Below are positions 30,219 through 38,787 of a stretch of DNA of 64,000 bases, piece by piece. The notes beneath the pieces were generated by a model. The model made no database searches, was not told where the DNA came from, and saw only the letters and a program-made list of their open reading frames with translations. Source of the stretch: Lentzea fradiae (GTDB taxonomy: Bacteria; Actinomycetota; Actinomycetes; Mycobacteriales; Pseudonocardiaceae). The position numbers were made by a program, and so were the translations under genes. The stretch spans positions 415,572 through 479,571 of the forward strand of contig NZ_FNCC01000008.1 in assembly GCF_900100955.1 (NCBI RefSeq), read 5' to 3'. Every line of letters starts with the position of its first letter. The first letter of the stretch is position 1.

Positions 30219-31188
30219 GGACGAGCTGGCCGCGGCCGTGACCGAGGCGTTCGGCGCGGACGCCTCGGTCACCGCGGTGCGGGAGCTGGGCGACGGGACC
30301 TTCAACGCCGTGTGGCTGCTCGACCTGGACCCGGTCGGGCCGGTCGTGCTGAAGGCCGCTCCGCCGCGGTCGGCGCCGCTGCTGACCTACGAGCGGCGGA
30401 TCGCGCGCACGGAGGCGTTGGTCCTCGAGCTCGCCGCGCCCGCCGCCCCGGTGCCCGTGCTGCACCACGCGGGGTTCGACAGCGCGGGGGTGGGCGGCGA
30501 CTTCCTGGTCACCTCCGTGCTCGGCGGCGAGACCTGGCAGCGGCTGTCGGGCGGGATCTCCGCGGCCGAGCGCGCGGGGCTGCGCCACGAGCTCGGCCGC
30601 GTCGTCGCCGGGCTGCACACCGTCAGGGGGACCGGGTTCGGCTACCCCGAGCCGTCTACCGGGCTGCGCGGCGACACCTGGGCCGAAGCGTTCACCGCGA
30701 TGTTCGACGCCGTGCTGGACGACGCCGACCGCTACGGGGTCGTGCCGCCCGTCCCGACGCCCGCCCTGCGCGAGCTGGTGCGGGCGAACAGGGCGCTGCT
30801 CGACGAGGTGACCGACCCCGTGCTGGTGCACTTCGACCTGTGGGAGGGCAACATCATGCTGGGCTCCCACGACGGCGGCAGGAGCGTCACCGGGCTGATC
30901 GACCTGGAGCGGGCGTTCTGGGGCGACCCGCACGCGGAGTTCGTGTCGCTGGCGCTGCTCGGTGACCTCGCGGACGACGACCCTCTGCTCGACGGCTACC
31001 GCGAGGCTGGTGGCCCGGCCGAGCTCACCCCGCGGGCTCGCCGGCGGATCGCGCTCTACCAGGCGTACCTGTACCTGATCATGCTGGTCGAGGCCGTGCC
31101 GCGGGGGTACCGCGGGGTGAAGGCGCTCGCCGCGCGGTCGCTGTACCGGATGAAGTTCAAGCAGGCCGTGCGCCGCGTGGCGGGGTGA
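30181..31188 (+). CDS. APH-fold phosphotransferase
   Basis: 335 residues from a GTG with AAGGGGA immediately upstream, within the end of the membrane-protein gene. Aminoglycoside-phosphotransferase-fold features: a glycine-rich loop ELGDGTFNAVWLL, the lysine strand PVVLKAAPP, catalytic loop VHFDLWEGNIML (Asp and Asn) and metal-binding GLIDLERAFWGDP. The substrate is not evident; the family includes antibiotic, choline, homoserine and fructosamine kinases. Being last in the lipopeptide transcript behind a membrane protein, it may inactivate the product inside the producer by phosphorylation, or phosphorylate a precursor. Ends seven bases before the convergent LLM gene. Confidence 0.85.
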   Translation: MDVRSTTKRALGEDELAAAVTEAFGADASVTAVRELGDGTFNAVWLLDLDPVGPVVLKAAPPRSAPLLTYERRIARTEALVLELAAPAAPVPVLHHAGFDSAGVGGDFLVTSVLGGETWQRLSGGISAAERAGLRHELGRVVAGLHTVRGTGFGYPEPSTGLRGDTWAEAFTAMFDAVLDDADRYGVVPPVPTPALRELVRANRALLDEVTDPVLVHFDLWEGNIMLGSHDGGRSVTGLIDLERAFWGDPHAEFVSLALLGDLADDDPLLDGYREAGGPAELTPRARRRIALYQAYLYLIMLVEAVPRGYRGVKALAARSLYRMKFKQAVRRVAG

Positions 31189-31194
31189 GGCGCG

Positions 31195-32196
31195 TCAGCG
31201 CAGCCGGGACAGGACGACGTCGTTGTGGTGGAACTCCTCCTCGGTGAGCACCCCGCCCAGCAGCACGGTGTCCACGCCCAGGGACAGGTAGCCGTCGAGG
31301 TACTCGGTGACGCGGTCGTAGCTGCCCACGAGCTGGGGCATCAGGCCCTTGTCCGCCCGGTAGGCGCCGGTCCAGTACACGCCGTCGTGGGTCTCGCCGT
31401 TCGTGGCGAGCCTGGCCATCCGCCGGTTCCAGTCCGACTCCGACCGCGTCTTCAACGCCGTCATGTGGCGTGACCTCCGGTCGGGGACGTAGGCCGCCCG
31501 CGCGACCGACCACGCCTCGTCGTCGGTCGGCCGCGCGATCAGGCCGACCCGGACGCCCAGGCGGTGGCCCGCGCCCGCGCGCGAAGCGACGAAGTCCGAC
31601 GCGAACGCCGCCAGCGGCTCGGGGTGGGTCACGGCCACGTCGGCCACGGCCGCCGCCACCGCGCGGCCCGCCGCCGACGAGCCAGCCACGAAGACCCTGG
31701 GCTGGAGCTCGGGCGGCAGCGCGGAGTACGTGCGCAGACCCGAGAACCGGTAGAACCGGCCCTCGTGCGTCAGCGGCTCGTCGCCGCCGAGCAGCGCCCG
31801 CACCACGGTGATGTACTCCATCGCCCGCGCGTACCGCTCGTCGTGGTCGAGGGTGTCGCCGATCTGGTCGAGCTCTCCTTTGATGCCACCGGTGATCAGG
31901 TTGATGTCGACGCGCCGCCCGTGCAGCGACGCCAGCCCGTGGACCATCTTCGCTGCGGTGAACGGCGGCATCGCGCAGGGCTGCACGGCCACCAGCGGGA
32001 CGAGGGCCTTCGTGGCCCCGGCGGTCGCGGCGGCCACCACCCACGGGTCGAGGTTCTCGTGGTTGTAGAAGACCAGCAGCCCCTCGTACCCGTAGCGCTC
32101 GGCCCGCTCGGCCAGCTCGCCGATGGTCAGCAGGGAGTTGGCGGCGCTCGGCCTGCCGGGAAGCGCGGTGCCGTAGACGGAGAAGGTGTGCGCCAT
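31195..32196 (-). CDS. LLM-class flavin-dependent monooxygenase
   Basis: 333 residues, a luciferase-like (SsuD-related) TIM-barrel flavoprotein. Typical blocks are VYGTALPG, AERAERYGYEGLLVFYNHEN, RRVDINLITGG followed by DERYARAMEYITVVRALL, and PRVFVAGSSAAGRAVAA, which fits FMN binding in this class. These enzymes use reduced FMN and O2 to hydroxylate or oxidise small substrates. It is the last gene of a minus-strand operon containing a carrier protein and an ATP-grasp ligase. In butirosin biosynthesis an LLM enzyme (BtrO) hydroxylates an acyl group held on a carrier protein loaded by an ATP-grasp ligase, so a similar carrier-bound hydroxylation is a reasonable hypothesis. No flavin reductase gene is nearby. 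Confidence 0.9.
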   Translation of the reverse strand: MAHTFSVYGTALPGRPSAANSLLTIGELAERAERYGYEGLLVFYNHENLDPWVVAAATAGATKALVPLVAVQPCAMPPFTAAKMVHGLASLHGRRVDINLITGGIKGELDQIGDTLDHDERYARAMEYITVVRALLGGDEPLTHEGRFYRFSGLRTYSALPPELQPRVFVAGSSAAGRAVAAAVADVAVTHPEPLAAFASDFVASRAGAGHRLGVRVGLIARPTDDEAWSVARAAYVPDRRSRHMTALKTRSESDWNRRMARLATNGETHDGVYWTGAYRADKGLMPQLVGSYDRVTEYLDGYLSLGVDTVLLGGVLTEEEFHHNDVVLSRLR

Positions 32197-32211
32197 GGTG
32201 GTCTCCGGTCG

Positions 32212-33285
32212 TCAGGTGGACAGCCCGGCCAGGCGGTCCGGGTAGGACAGTGCGCGCGGCCTGGCGGCCAGCAGGTTGCGGTGCAGCCCCTCCAGCACGG
32301 CGAGCGACTTCCCGCCGGCGACCCAGTGGGGGTAGGAGATCCCGAACCCGAGCCGTTCCCACAGCTGCGCGTTGCGCGCCTCGTGCTCGCCGAACGGCTT
32401 GAGCAACACGACAGGGGTCGCCGAGGACAGCGAGTCCATCAGGGTGCCGCCACCGGGCTTGCTGACCACCGCGATCGCCTCCCTGGTCAGGTCGAACCCG
32501 TCGTGGTGGTCCTCGCGGCGCCGGTAGTCCACCCGGCCGTCCGCGGCGACCCGGCCGAACGGCGGGAACCCGTCGTCGTGCCACGGGTGCCAGGCGGGGT
32601 CGATCATGAAGTACCGGTTCCGGTCGTCGCCCCGGACCACGTCGGCCCACTCGTAGGCGACGAGGTCCAGTGCGAACCCCTCGCTCGTCAGGTCGGCCGC
32701 GTCGGACCGGTAGGTGCCCATGCCCCACCCGCCGCCGTGGGCCAGCAGCCTGCCGTTGCGCGCGGACCACGGGACCGGCTCGGCGCGGCTCACGGGGATC
32801 GTCGTGGCCACCCCGCCGGCGTTCTGCTCCAGCAGCCAGACGTCCTCGTGGCGCTCCTGCGCAGACGCCGTCCACCCGGCCGACCTGAAGGAGGGCGACG
32901 CGGTCGAGTCGACGTGGCAGGCGTGGACGCGCACGCCCGCGCGGGCCGACGCGTACCGCCGGACCGCGGGCAGCCAGAACCCGGACAGCACGACGAGCAG
33001 GTCGACCTGCTCGTCCTCCCACTCCGCGAGCAACGCGGAGACGGAGTCCTCCGCCAGTTCGGCGGGGTTGCGCCTGGCCAGCCGCTGACCGGCCAGCGCG
33101 ACCCGGAAGTCCCGGTGGAACGCGACCTTCGACTCGGGGATCAGGTCGCGCCGCGCCTCGGGCAGGTGGCGTTCCAGCACGTCCACCCTGGCCCGCACGC
33201 CCGCCTCGGCGAGCCTGCGCGCCAGCAGGAGCCCGGGGACGTGGACGCCCAGGGCGACACCGGACGTCAGTACGGCGATGGTCAC
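32212..33285 (-). CDS. GT-B-like glycosyltransferase-related protein
   Basis: 357 residues from a GTG. The N-terminus (TIAVLTSGVALGVHVPGLLLARRL) is a Rossmann half and the C-terminal half contains VVSKPGGGTLMDSLSSATPV, the sugar-nucleotide-binding motif region of UDP-glycosyltransferase / MurG-like GT-B enzymes, followed by EHEARNAQLWERLG. The fit is to the fold rather than to any specific family I can name, and donor and acceptor are unknown. It stands 15 bases upstream of the LLM gene and 16 bases downstream of a Gfo/Idh dehydrogenase. The pair could add and oxidise a sugar, or the protein may be a non-sugar transferase. Annotated as transferase-like only. Confidence 0.7.
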   Translation of the reverse strand: MTIAVLTSGVALGVHVPGLLLARRLAEAGVRARVDVLERHLPEARRDLIPESKVAFHRDFRVALAGQRLARRNPAELAEDSVSALLAEWEDEQVDLLVVLSGFWLPAVRRYASARAGVRVHACHVDSTASPSFRSAGWTASAQERHEDVWLLEQNAGGVATTIPVSRAEPVPWSARNGRLLAHGGGWGMGTYRSDAADLTSEGFALDLVAYEWADVVRGDDRNRYFMIDPAWHPWHDDGFPPFGRVAADGRVDYRRREDHHDGFDLTREAIAVVSKPGGGTLMDSLSSATPVVLLKPFGEHEARNAQLWERLGFGISYPHWVAGGKSLAVLEGLHRNLLAARPRALSYPDRLAGLST

Positions 33286-33301
33286 TGTTCTCCCTTGCCG
33301 G

Positions 33302-34282
33302 TCACGGGTCGAGGTGCTTTCCGACGGCGTCCAGGTAGGCGTCCTCCACGAGGGCCACCCGCTCGGCGGCGGCGGCGTCCACGCGCGGGGGCGTGTCGAG
33401 CAGCCGGAGGATCCGGGCGAACTGCCGGTCGTGGTACGGGCCCGCCGGGAAGGACCGCACCTCGCGCGATCCGTCGTCCCGCCGGAGGTGCAGGTTCAGC
33501 GGGAACGGCCCCGCCGCCGGGCGCAGGACGTCGCGCAGCCGGACGCGGCCCGCGGTGAACGCGAACTCGTGGTCGGCCCGGTACGGCCCGGTCAGCGCCG
33601 CGCGCAGCCGGGCGCGCAGGCCGGAGGGCCACCGCAGCGTCGCGCCGAAGGTCAGGTCCACGCCGTGGGGACCGTCGAAGTCCGAGTGGCCGCTCGCGGT
33701 GGCGCCGTCGAGCCCGACCGTGCCGCCCACGGCGTCGAGCCAGTAGCTCGCGGTGTCGTACAGGGCGCCGCCGCCGAGCTCCGGCCGGAACCGGTACCCG
33801 GTGCGCTCGGACAGGGCGAAGGCGATGTGCGACTCGATCCCGGTGAGCTCACCCAGCTCGCCCGACGCGATGATGCCGCGCACGGCCTCCTGCCACGGGT
33901 GGTCCGCCGTGATCACCGCTTCGACGACGTGCACGCCGGACGCCTCGGCGGCGTGCCGGAGCGCGTGCAGCTCCCGGCGGCCGAGGCACAGCGGTTTCTC
34001 CACGACCACGTGCTTGCCCGCCCTGGCGGCCGCGGCCGCCCACTGCGCGTGCGCGCTGTTGTGCAGGGAGACGTAGACGGTGTCGATCTTCTCGTCGTCC
34101 ACGAGGGCCTGGTAGTCGCCGTGAGCGGTGAGCAGGCCGTGGGCGGAGCGGAACGCCTCGGCGCGGTCAGCCGTGCTCGCGGCCACCGCGCGGACCCGCA
34201 CGTCCTCGTGGCCGCGCGCCGGGGTGACGACGGCCTTCACCGCGATCGGCGTCGCCCCGACGAGCCCGATCTCACGACGCAC
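33302..34282 (-). CDS. Gfo/Idh/MocA-family oxidoreductase
   Basis: 326 residues from a GTG. NAD-binding Rossmann start (REIGLVGATPIAVKAV; the canonical GxGxxA is altered to GATPIA), then DTVYVSLHNSAHAQWAAAA and the family's EKP motif (GKHVVVEKPLCL) with the catalytic lysine near residue 96, and a C-terminal beta-sheet domain. Members oxidise or reduce sugars, inositols and some imines. The altered dinucleotide loop is unusual. Its start overlaps the end of the ATP-grasp gene by 11 bases, so both are expressed together. Substrate unknown; a sugar-nucleotide or an imino/amino-acid derivative are both possible in this operon. Confidence 0.88.
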   Translation of the reverse strand: MRREIGLVGATPIAVKAVVTPARGHEDVRVRAVAASTADRAEAFRSAHGLLTAHGDYQALVDDEKIDTVYVSLHNSAHAQWAAAAARAGKHVVVEKPLCLGRRELHALRHAAEASGVHVVEAVITADHPWQEAVRGIIASGELGELTGIESHIAFALSERTGYRFRPELGGGALYDTASYWLDAVGGTVGLDGATASGHSDFDGPHGVDLTFGATLRWPSGLRARLRAALTGPYRADHEFAFTAGRVRLRDVLRPAAGPFPLNLHLRRDDGSREVRSFPAGPYHDRQFARILRLLDTPPRVDAAAAERVALVEDAYLDAVGKHLDP

Positions 34283-35552
34283 GGCTCACCGCCGCCCACC
34301 GGTCCGGCGGCGAGCCGGCGATCGCGTCCAGCTCGGCGCCGAGCTCGCGGTCCTCGTCGTCGTCGCGGGCGACCACCGCGCAGTAGAGCCGTCCCCTCGA
34401 CGAGGACAGGGTGCCCGCGGTCAGCGGGAGCAGCCCCGTGCCGCCGGAGCGGAACAGCACCCCGTTGCGCCGCAGCAACGCCACCAGGGCGTCGAACGTC
34501 CGATGTGGACTGTCTGTGCGCAGTGCGCGCACGGCGAGCCGGGCCGTGGTCGCGGGTCCGGCGAGCCGCCGTGCCGCGAGGATGCTCAGCAGCCCCATGG
34601 ACATCCGGGGGTTGATCTCCAGCACCGGGACGAGCGTGCCGTCCCGCAGCAGCATCGAGTCGACGCAGACCGGCCCGTGGTAGCCGGCCGCGGCCAGCGC
34701 GGCCCCGACATCGGCCATCACCTCCCGGTAGCCGGCCCTGCCGAGGCGCGTCCCGAGCGCCGCCGGAACCGGTCGCGAACCGGTGTAGGCGAAGCCGGTG
34801 TTCTCGATGAGCCGCGTCCCGTGCCAGTCCACCCGCCCGTCCTCGTGCACGTGGAACTGGGCGGAGAAGTCCGCCACCCGGTCGAACCGGGGCTGCACGA
34901 GCACCTCGACGGCCGCCCCGCGGTCCGCCTGCTTGGTCAGGACGCGGCCGACCGAGCGCAGCACACCGGGGGAGGACACCTCGATGGTTCCCCGTCCTGA
35001 CACCCCGAAGGGGTCCTTCAGGAGGGCGGGCGCGCCGTCGAGGGCCTCCACTTCCTCCAGCAGCCTCGGCACGGAGTCGACGACGACCCCTGCCCCTGGC
35101 AGTCCCAGCTCGCGCACCAACGCGTTGGACCACGACTTGGAGGAGACCGCCCGCACCACGGCGTGATCGGGCTGCGCGGTCCGCAGGCCGAGCGCACCGA
35201 CCAGCGCCGCGGTCTCCGGGAGGACGGCGTACGGCGCGAAGCCGCAGCCGCGCAGGTCCTCCGGCGGGTGGGACAGCAGCCGTTCCTCCACGGTTCCGGT
35301 GCCGTGCGGAGCCACCCGGTGCCCGGTCTCCACCCCCGCGTCACCGAGGACGGTCAGGAACGACGGGGGCACCTCCGCGCCGGTGACGAGCAGGTCGCCC
35401 GGATCGCAGGCCACCACGAGCAGTTCGTCCATGGCGGACGAGACGGCGTCCCCGCCGGGGTCCCGCACCGCGGGCAGCGTCGCGAGTCCGGCGGGCCGCC
35501 ACCTGGCCTCGACGTCGAACGTGCCGAGGCGCACCGTCCGCGCCGAGGTCAC
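34272..35552 (-). CDS. ATP-grasp ligase
   Basis: 426 residues from a GTG that overlaps the carrier-protein stop. An ATP-grasp fold is indicated by the central GAPALLKDPFGVSGRGTIEV (ATP-binding lysine and glycine-rich loop) and by VLEINPRMSMGLL, the metal-binding Glu/Asn motif of the superfamily, with CVDSMLLRDGTLVPV just before it. ATP-grasp ligases make amide or thioester bonds through acyl phosphates. Direct coupling to a free-standing carrier protein suggests that it loads an amino acid onto the carrier's phosphopantetheine, as BtrJ does on BtrI in butirosin, or joins an amino acid to a carrier-bound group. The N-terminal ~130 residues are not recognisable to me. Confidence 0.87.
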   Translation of the reverse strand: MTSARTVRLGTFDVEARWRPAGLATLPAVRDPGGDAVSSAMDELLVVACDPGDLLVTGAEVPPSFLTVLGDAGVETGHRVAPHGTGTVEERLLSHPPEDLRGCGFAPYAVLPETAALVGALGLRTAQPDHAVVRAVSSKSWSNALVRELGLPGAGVVVDSVPRLLEEVEALDGAPALLKDPFGVSGRGTIEVSSPGVLRSVGRVLTKQADRGAAVEVLVQPRFDRVADFSAQFHVHEDGRVDWHGTRLIENTGFAYTGSRPVPAALGTRLGRAGYREVMADVGAALAAAGYHGPVCVDSMLLRDGTLVPVLEINPRMSMGLLSILAARRLAGPATTARLAVRALRTDSPHRTFDALVALLRRNGVLFRSGGTGLLPLTAGTLSSSRGRLYCAVVARDDDEDRELGAELDAIAGSPPDRWAAVSRAS

Positions 35553-35842
35553 CGGTCGGCCGCCATGGCCGCCATCACGAACTGGCGGATCGCCGGGAAG
35601 GACTCGAGCTGCGAGAAGCTGAGCTCCTCGAACTCCAGCTCGACGTCGAACGCGTCCTCCAGCGCGAGCAGGAAGTTGATCATCTGGATGGAGTTGAGAC
35701 CGAGGTCGTCGACGATGTTCGTCTCGTCCGTGATGCTCGCGGCGAGCTCCTCGTCGCCGAGGACCTCGCCGAGGACGGCCCGGATGCGGTGCTCCACCGC
35801 GGTCTCCTCCAGCCGGGGCCCGCGCGCTTCGACTTCGGTCAA
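35549..35842 (-). CDS. Free-standing acyl/peptidyl carrier protein
   Basis: 97 residues, apparent TTG start three bases after the radical SAM stop; an internal GTG (VEHRIRAVLGE) would shorten it. The carrier core is IVDDLGLNSIQMINFLLALE with the phosphopantetheine serine near residue 51, followed by a very acidic helix II/III region (DAFDVELEFEELSF). It overlaps the ATP-grasp gene by four bases. The combination of carrier and ATP-grasp, with no adenylation domain in the operon, implies ATP-grasp-dependent loading. The free condensation domain encoded divergently, 1.6 kb away, could unload it. It is unlike the NRPS and PKS carriers of the first cluster in motif wording (GLNSIQ). Confidence 0.92.
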   Translation of the reverse strand: MTEVEARGPRLEETAVEHRIRAVLGEVLGDEELAASITDETNIVDDLGLNSIQMINFLLALEDAFDVELEFEELSFSQLESFPAIRQFVMAAMAADR

Positions 35843-35845
35843 CGG

Positions 35846-37024
35846 TCAGACCCCGTTCAGGTAGAGGAGGATGCACTTGGAGCAGACGGGCATGAGGCTC
35901 GTCCCGCGCAGGACGGTGCGGACCCGGCGGAACGCCTCGCCCTGCCAGACCTCCTCGACGCTCTGGTCGTGGAGGTCGCCGATGACGAACTCGGGGAAGA
36001 ACTTGCAGGAGCTGACCTTGCCGTCGGCGTGCACCTCGAGGCGGTTGGACACGGCGAGGCACCGGTTGCGCTTCTGGGCGGGCTTCGACGACCCGAGCAC
36101 GAAGTCCTCGATCTCGTCCAGCTCGAGCTGCGGCTGGTAGCGGATGCGGACGTTCCACGTCCGCTCGGCCAGCCGGGTCATCGACGTCCGCAACGTCTCG
36201 ATGAGCTCCGGCTGGATCCGGTAGGTGTAGGAGTGCCAGGTCGGCGTGGCGCCGGGCGCCGGCGGGTTGAGCCACGCGAAGTTCTCCGCGTACATCTCGT
36301 CCATCGAAGTCGCGACCTCGGGACTGATGTACCAGGGGAACTGGAAGTACACGGTGTTGACGCCGAGCTCCTCCGCCCACTCCATGAACTCGTACATCGA
36401 GCCGATGGTCTCGTTGCTGACCATGCACGAGATCGAGACTTCGCCCTGGTACTCGCCGGTCTTCTGCAGGTCCAGCAGCAGGCGCGCGTTGTCGATGGTG
36501 CGAGGGAACGTGCCGCGGCCGCGCAGCGCTTCGTGGTCGGCGCCGAGACCGTCCAGGCTGACCAGGACGTTGAGACCGGGGCCGATGGTCAGCAGGTGCG
36601 GCAGGTTGCGCTTGATCAGCAGCGCGTTGGTGCACAGGTTCACCGTGCGCGGCGTCCTGGCCAGCAGAGCCGCCACCTCGGCGAACCGGCTGTGCATCAA
36701 CGGTTCGCCGCCCCACAGGAAGACCTTCGCCCGCGTGTCGTCGGTGATCCGCAGGACGTCGTCGATGATGTCGAGGTCGAGTTCGGTGCGCTGCTTCTGC
36801 TTGCTGAAGTCGTGGAAGAAGCCCTGGTCGTTCCACTGGTAGCAGTGGTTGCAGCGCAGGTTGCACTTGTAGGTCAGCTGCAGGCTCACCTCCCGCGGCA
36901 GGGGGGTCGCGTACGTCGCGTCGGCCTCCACGTTGCGGCGGGTCTCGGCGCGGATCGCGACCGTGCGCCGCAGGTCGTCGAACTCCTTGCGATTGAGCGT
37001 TCGGGCGGTCTTCGGGTGCACCAC
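35846..37024 (-). CDS. Radical SAM/SPASM enzyme
   Basis: 392 residues, GTG start (two in tandem) behind AGGAG. The radical SAM cluster motif is CNLRCNHC (Cys54, 58, 61), preceded by LQLTYK; WGGEPLMH is the SAM-binding GGE motif. A C-terminal SPASM-type region has further cysteines (RNRCLAVSN, KVSSCKFFPEFVIGDL, PVCSKCIL) for auxiliary Fe-S clusters. SPASM enzymes modify peptides or oxidise alcohols and amino sugars. There is no precursor-peptide gene next to it, and the following gene is a carrier protein, so a carrier-bound amino acid or a sugar is a more likely substrate than a ribosomal peptide. First gene of the minus-strand operon, reading away from the shared promoter region. Confidence 0.95.
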   Translation of the reverse strand: MVHPKTARTLNRKEFDDLRRTVAIRAETRRNVEADATYATPLPREVSLQLTYKCNLRCNHCYQWNDQGFFHDFSKQKQRTELDLDIIDDVLRITDDTRAKVFLWGGEPLMHSRFAEVAALLARTPRTVNLCTNALLIKRNLPHLLTIGPGLNVLVSLDGLGADHEALRGRGTFPRTIDNARLLLDLQKTGEYQGEVSISCMVSNETIGSMYEFMEWAEELGVNTVYFQFPWYISPEVATSMDEMYAENFAWLNPPAPGATPTWHSYTYRIQPELIETLRTSMTRLAERTWNVRIRYQPQLELDEIEDFVLGSSKPAQKRNRCLAVSNRLEVHADGKVSSCKFFPEFVIGDLHDQSVEEVWQGEAFRRVRTVLRGTSLMPVCSKCILLYLNGV

Positions 37025-37454
37025 GGCTCCTCACCACACGGGCTGGCGGACTGATCGATTTCCGGCGCGGCATTTGTTTCCGGAGGGTCGAGGTCGGCCG
37101 CGTCCGGTGTGTCGGCCAAGGACGGATATAGCCGCTCACGCAGCGAAGCAGTTCGCCGGCGGAGCCGTCAAGAAGGGACGGGCCGTTCCTGCGTGAGGCA
37201 AGAGTTCAGGGGCGGGGGCCGTCGGCCGGCGCGGAGATAACCGCAGTTCAGAAGGGTTGTGTAAGCCATTGGGACCAGTGCTGCCGGAGGCAGGCAGAGT
37301 ATTTGAGCAACCGGAGTGCGCGTGTACGTTGCCGTCAATCCGACGAAACATCCGGGTCGGGGAAACCATTCTTCGAGATTTTCGAGCAGTGCGCGAAATC
37401 CTCCTCGGGAATAGCCGCGCACGGTGCGCTGATCCTTGTCGCGGAGGAGAGTCC
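37025..37454. promoter_or_regulatory. Divergent promoter region of the radical SAM and condensation/terpenoid operons
   Basis: 430 bases without a supported gene, A/T-richer than its surroundings. On the minus strand TATATC near 37126-37131 could serve as a -10 element for the radical SAM gene. On the plus side a run containing GATTTTCGAGCAG and CTCGGGAATA (37404-37413), partly like the PAS-LuxR operator consensus, precedes the condensation-domain gene. These site calls are weak; the divergent arrangement itself is certain. Confidence 0.5.
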
Positions 37455-38750
37455 ATGCTGCCCACCTGGCCCGCGTCCGTCTTCCAGTACACGCTCATGA
37501 CCACCGACCAGTTCCTGCCCAGCGGGTCGATCGGGCCGCACATGACCATGGCGATCTCGGTGGTCGTCGACGGGCCGCTGGACGTCGACGTGCTGGACGG
37601 CGCCTACGACGACCTCGTCGCGCGCAACGACGTCCTGCGCACCGTGCTCGAACGGGAGGGCGCGAGCTGGGTCCAGCGCGTGCACCCGCACCGCACCGCC
37701 CGGCTGGAGCGGTCCGAGGGACCCGCGGAGCGCGTGCAGGACTTCGCGGACGCGTGGACGCGGACACCCGTGCCCGTCGACGAACCGCCGCTCGTGCGCG
37801 GACAGGTGGTCCGGCTCGACGACGGCACCCACCTGGTCAGCCTGGTCTTCCACCACCTGCACACCGATCCGCCCTCGTTGGAACTGGCCATGTCCGAGCT
37901 GGGGGCGCTCTACACCGCGCGGCTGGCCGGTGAGCGCGTTCCCGCGCCCCCGCTGCAGTTCGGGCCCTACGTCCGGCAGGTCGTCGACAGCGTCGCCGGG
38001 CGGCTGGACGCCGACCGCGAGTTCTGGCGCACGACGATCGAGGGCGCGCGACCCGTGTCGCCGGCGCCGGGGCTGGAACGCGACTGGGGCCGTCCGCCGA
38101 GCTCCAGCGCACTGCGCCTGCACGTGCTGGACAGCGCACAGGCCGCCGCGCTGGAGAAGTGGGCGCTGCGCCACCGCACGACGTTGTTCGCCACGCTGTT
38201 CACCGGGTTCTGCCTGTCCATGGCCGATCGGGCGGCGACCCGCGACATCCTCGTCGCCACCGTTTTCGAGCAGCGCAACCATCCGGACACCAAGAACCTG
38301 ATCGGGCCCTTCCTGCACCCGTCGCTGCTGCGGGTCCGGGTACCGGAGGGCGCGGACTGGGAAAGCCTTACGCCACAAGTGCGCGACGTGGTGCGCGACG
38401 CCTACGACAGGGCCCACATCCCGACGATCGACATCCTCGGCATGCACCCCGACGTGATCCACGCCGTGTCGACGGAACCGGTCGGCCTGCTGCTCTTCCA
38501 GTACCTGCCGTCGTCCGGCGTCGGTGACCGGATCGCGTTCGGACCGGCGACCGCCCACCTGCTCGCCAACACCGACGTCGGTCCCACCGGCGACGTCGGG
38601 CTGATGTTCCGCCTGCACCGCAAGGGATCCGGCGACCTCGTCGCCACCGTGACCTTCGACCGGCGGGACCTGGAGGAGGAGCTCGTGCGCGAGCTGTTCG
38701 CCGACTTCGTCCGCAGGGTGACCGAGCCGCTCGCCGCGACCGTCCGCTGA
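37455..38750 (+). CDS. Free-standing condensation-domain protein
   Basis: 431 residues; start chosen at the ATG behind GCGGAGGAG, since in-frame sequence before it is non-coding in style. The whole protein is one condensation-superfamily domain: the N-terminal subdomain ends in the catalytic motif HHLHTDPPSL (both histidines and the aspartate of HHxxxDG kept, glycine replaced by proline), near residue 133, and DILVATVFEQRNH lies where the FGxxVSGR-like latch of C domains is expected. It could join a carrier-bound amino acid or peptide with an amine or alcohol acceptor. It opens the diterpene operon and faces the free carrier / ATP-grasp operon, so ester or amide formation between a carrier-bound residue and the diterpenoid is a good hypothesis. 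Confidence 0.87.
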   Translation: MLPTWPASVFQYTLMTTDQFLPSGSIGPHMTMAISVVVDGPLDVDVLDGAYDDLVARNDVLRTVLEREGASWVQRVHPHRTARLERSEGPAERVQDFADAWTRTPVPVDEPPLVRGQVVRLDDGTHLVSLVFHHLHTDPPSLELAMSELGALYTARLAGERVPAPPLQFGPYVRQVVDSVAGRLDADREFWRTTIEGARPVSPAPGLERDWGRPPSSSALRLHVLDSAQAAALEKWALRHRTTLFATLFTGFCLSMADRAATRDILVATVFEQRNHPDTKNLIGPFLHPSLLRVRVPEGADWESLTPQVRDVVRDAYDRAHIPTIDILGMHPDVIHAVSTEPVGLLLFQYLPSSGVGDRIAFGPATAHLLANTDVGPTGDVGLMFRLHRKGSGDLVATVTFDRRDLEEELVRELFADFVRRVTEPLAATVR

Positions 38751-38787
38751 CCGGGACCGGCCCGTGAGCACACCGACTGGAGTTCCC

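Noticed and set aside
35846..37024. RiPP cluster interpretation of the radical SAM/SPASM gene
   Set aside because: No short precursor-peptide ORF or RiPP recognition-element protein adjoins it; the neighbours are a carrier protein and an ATP-grasp ligase. The ATP-grasp could suggest a graspetide, but a precursor is missing.
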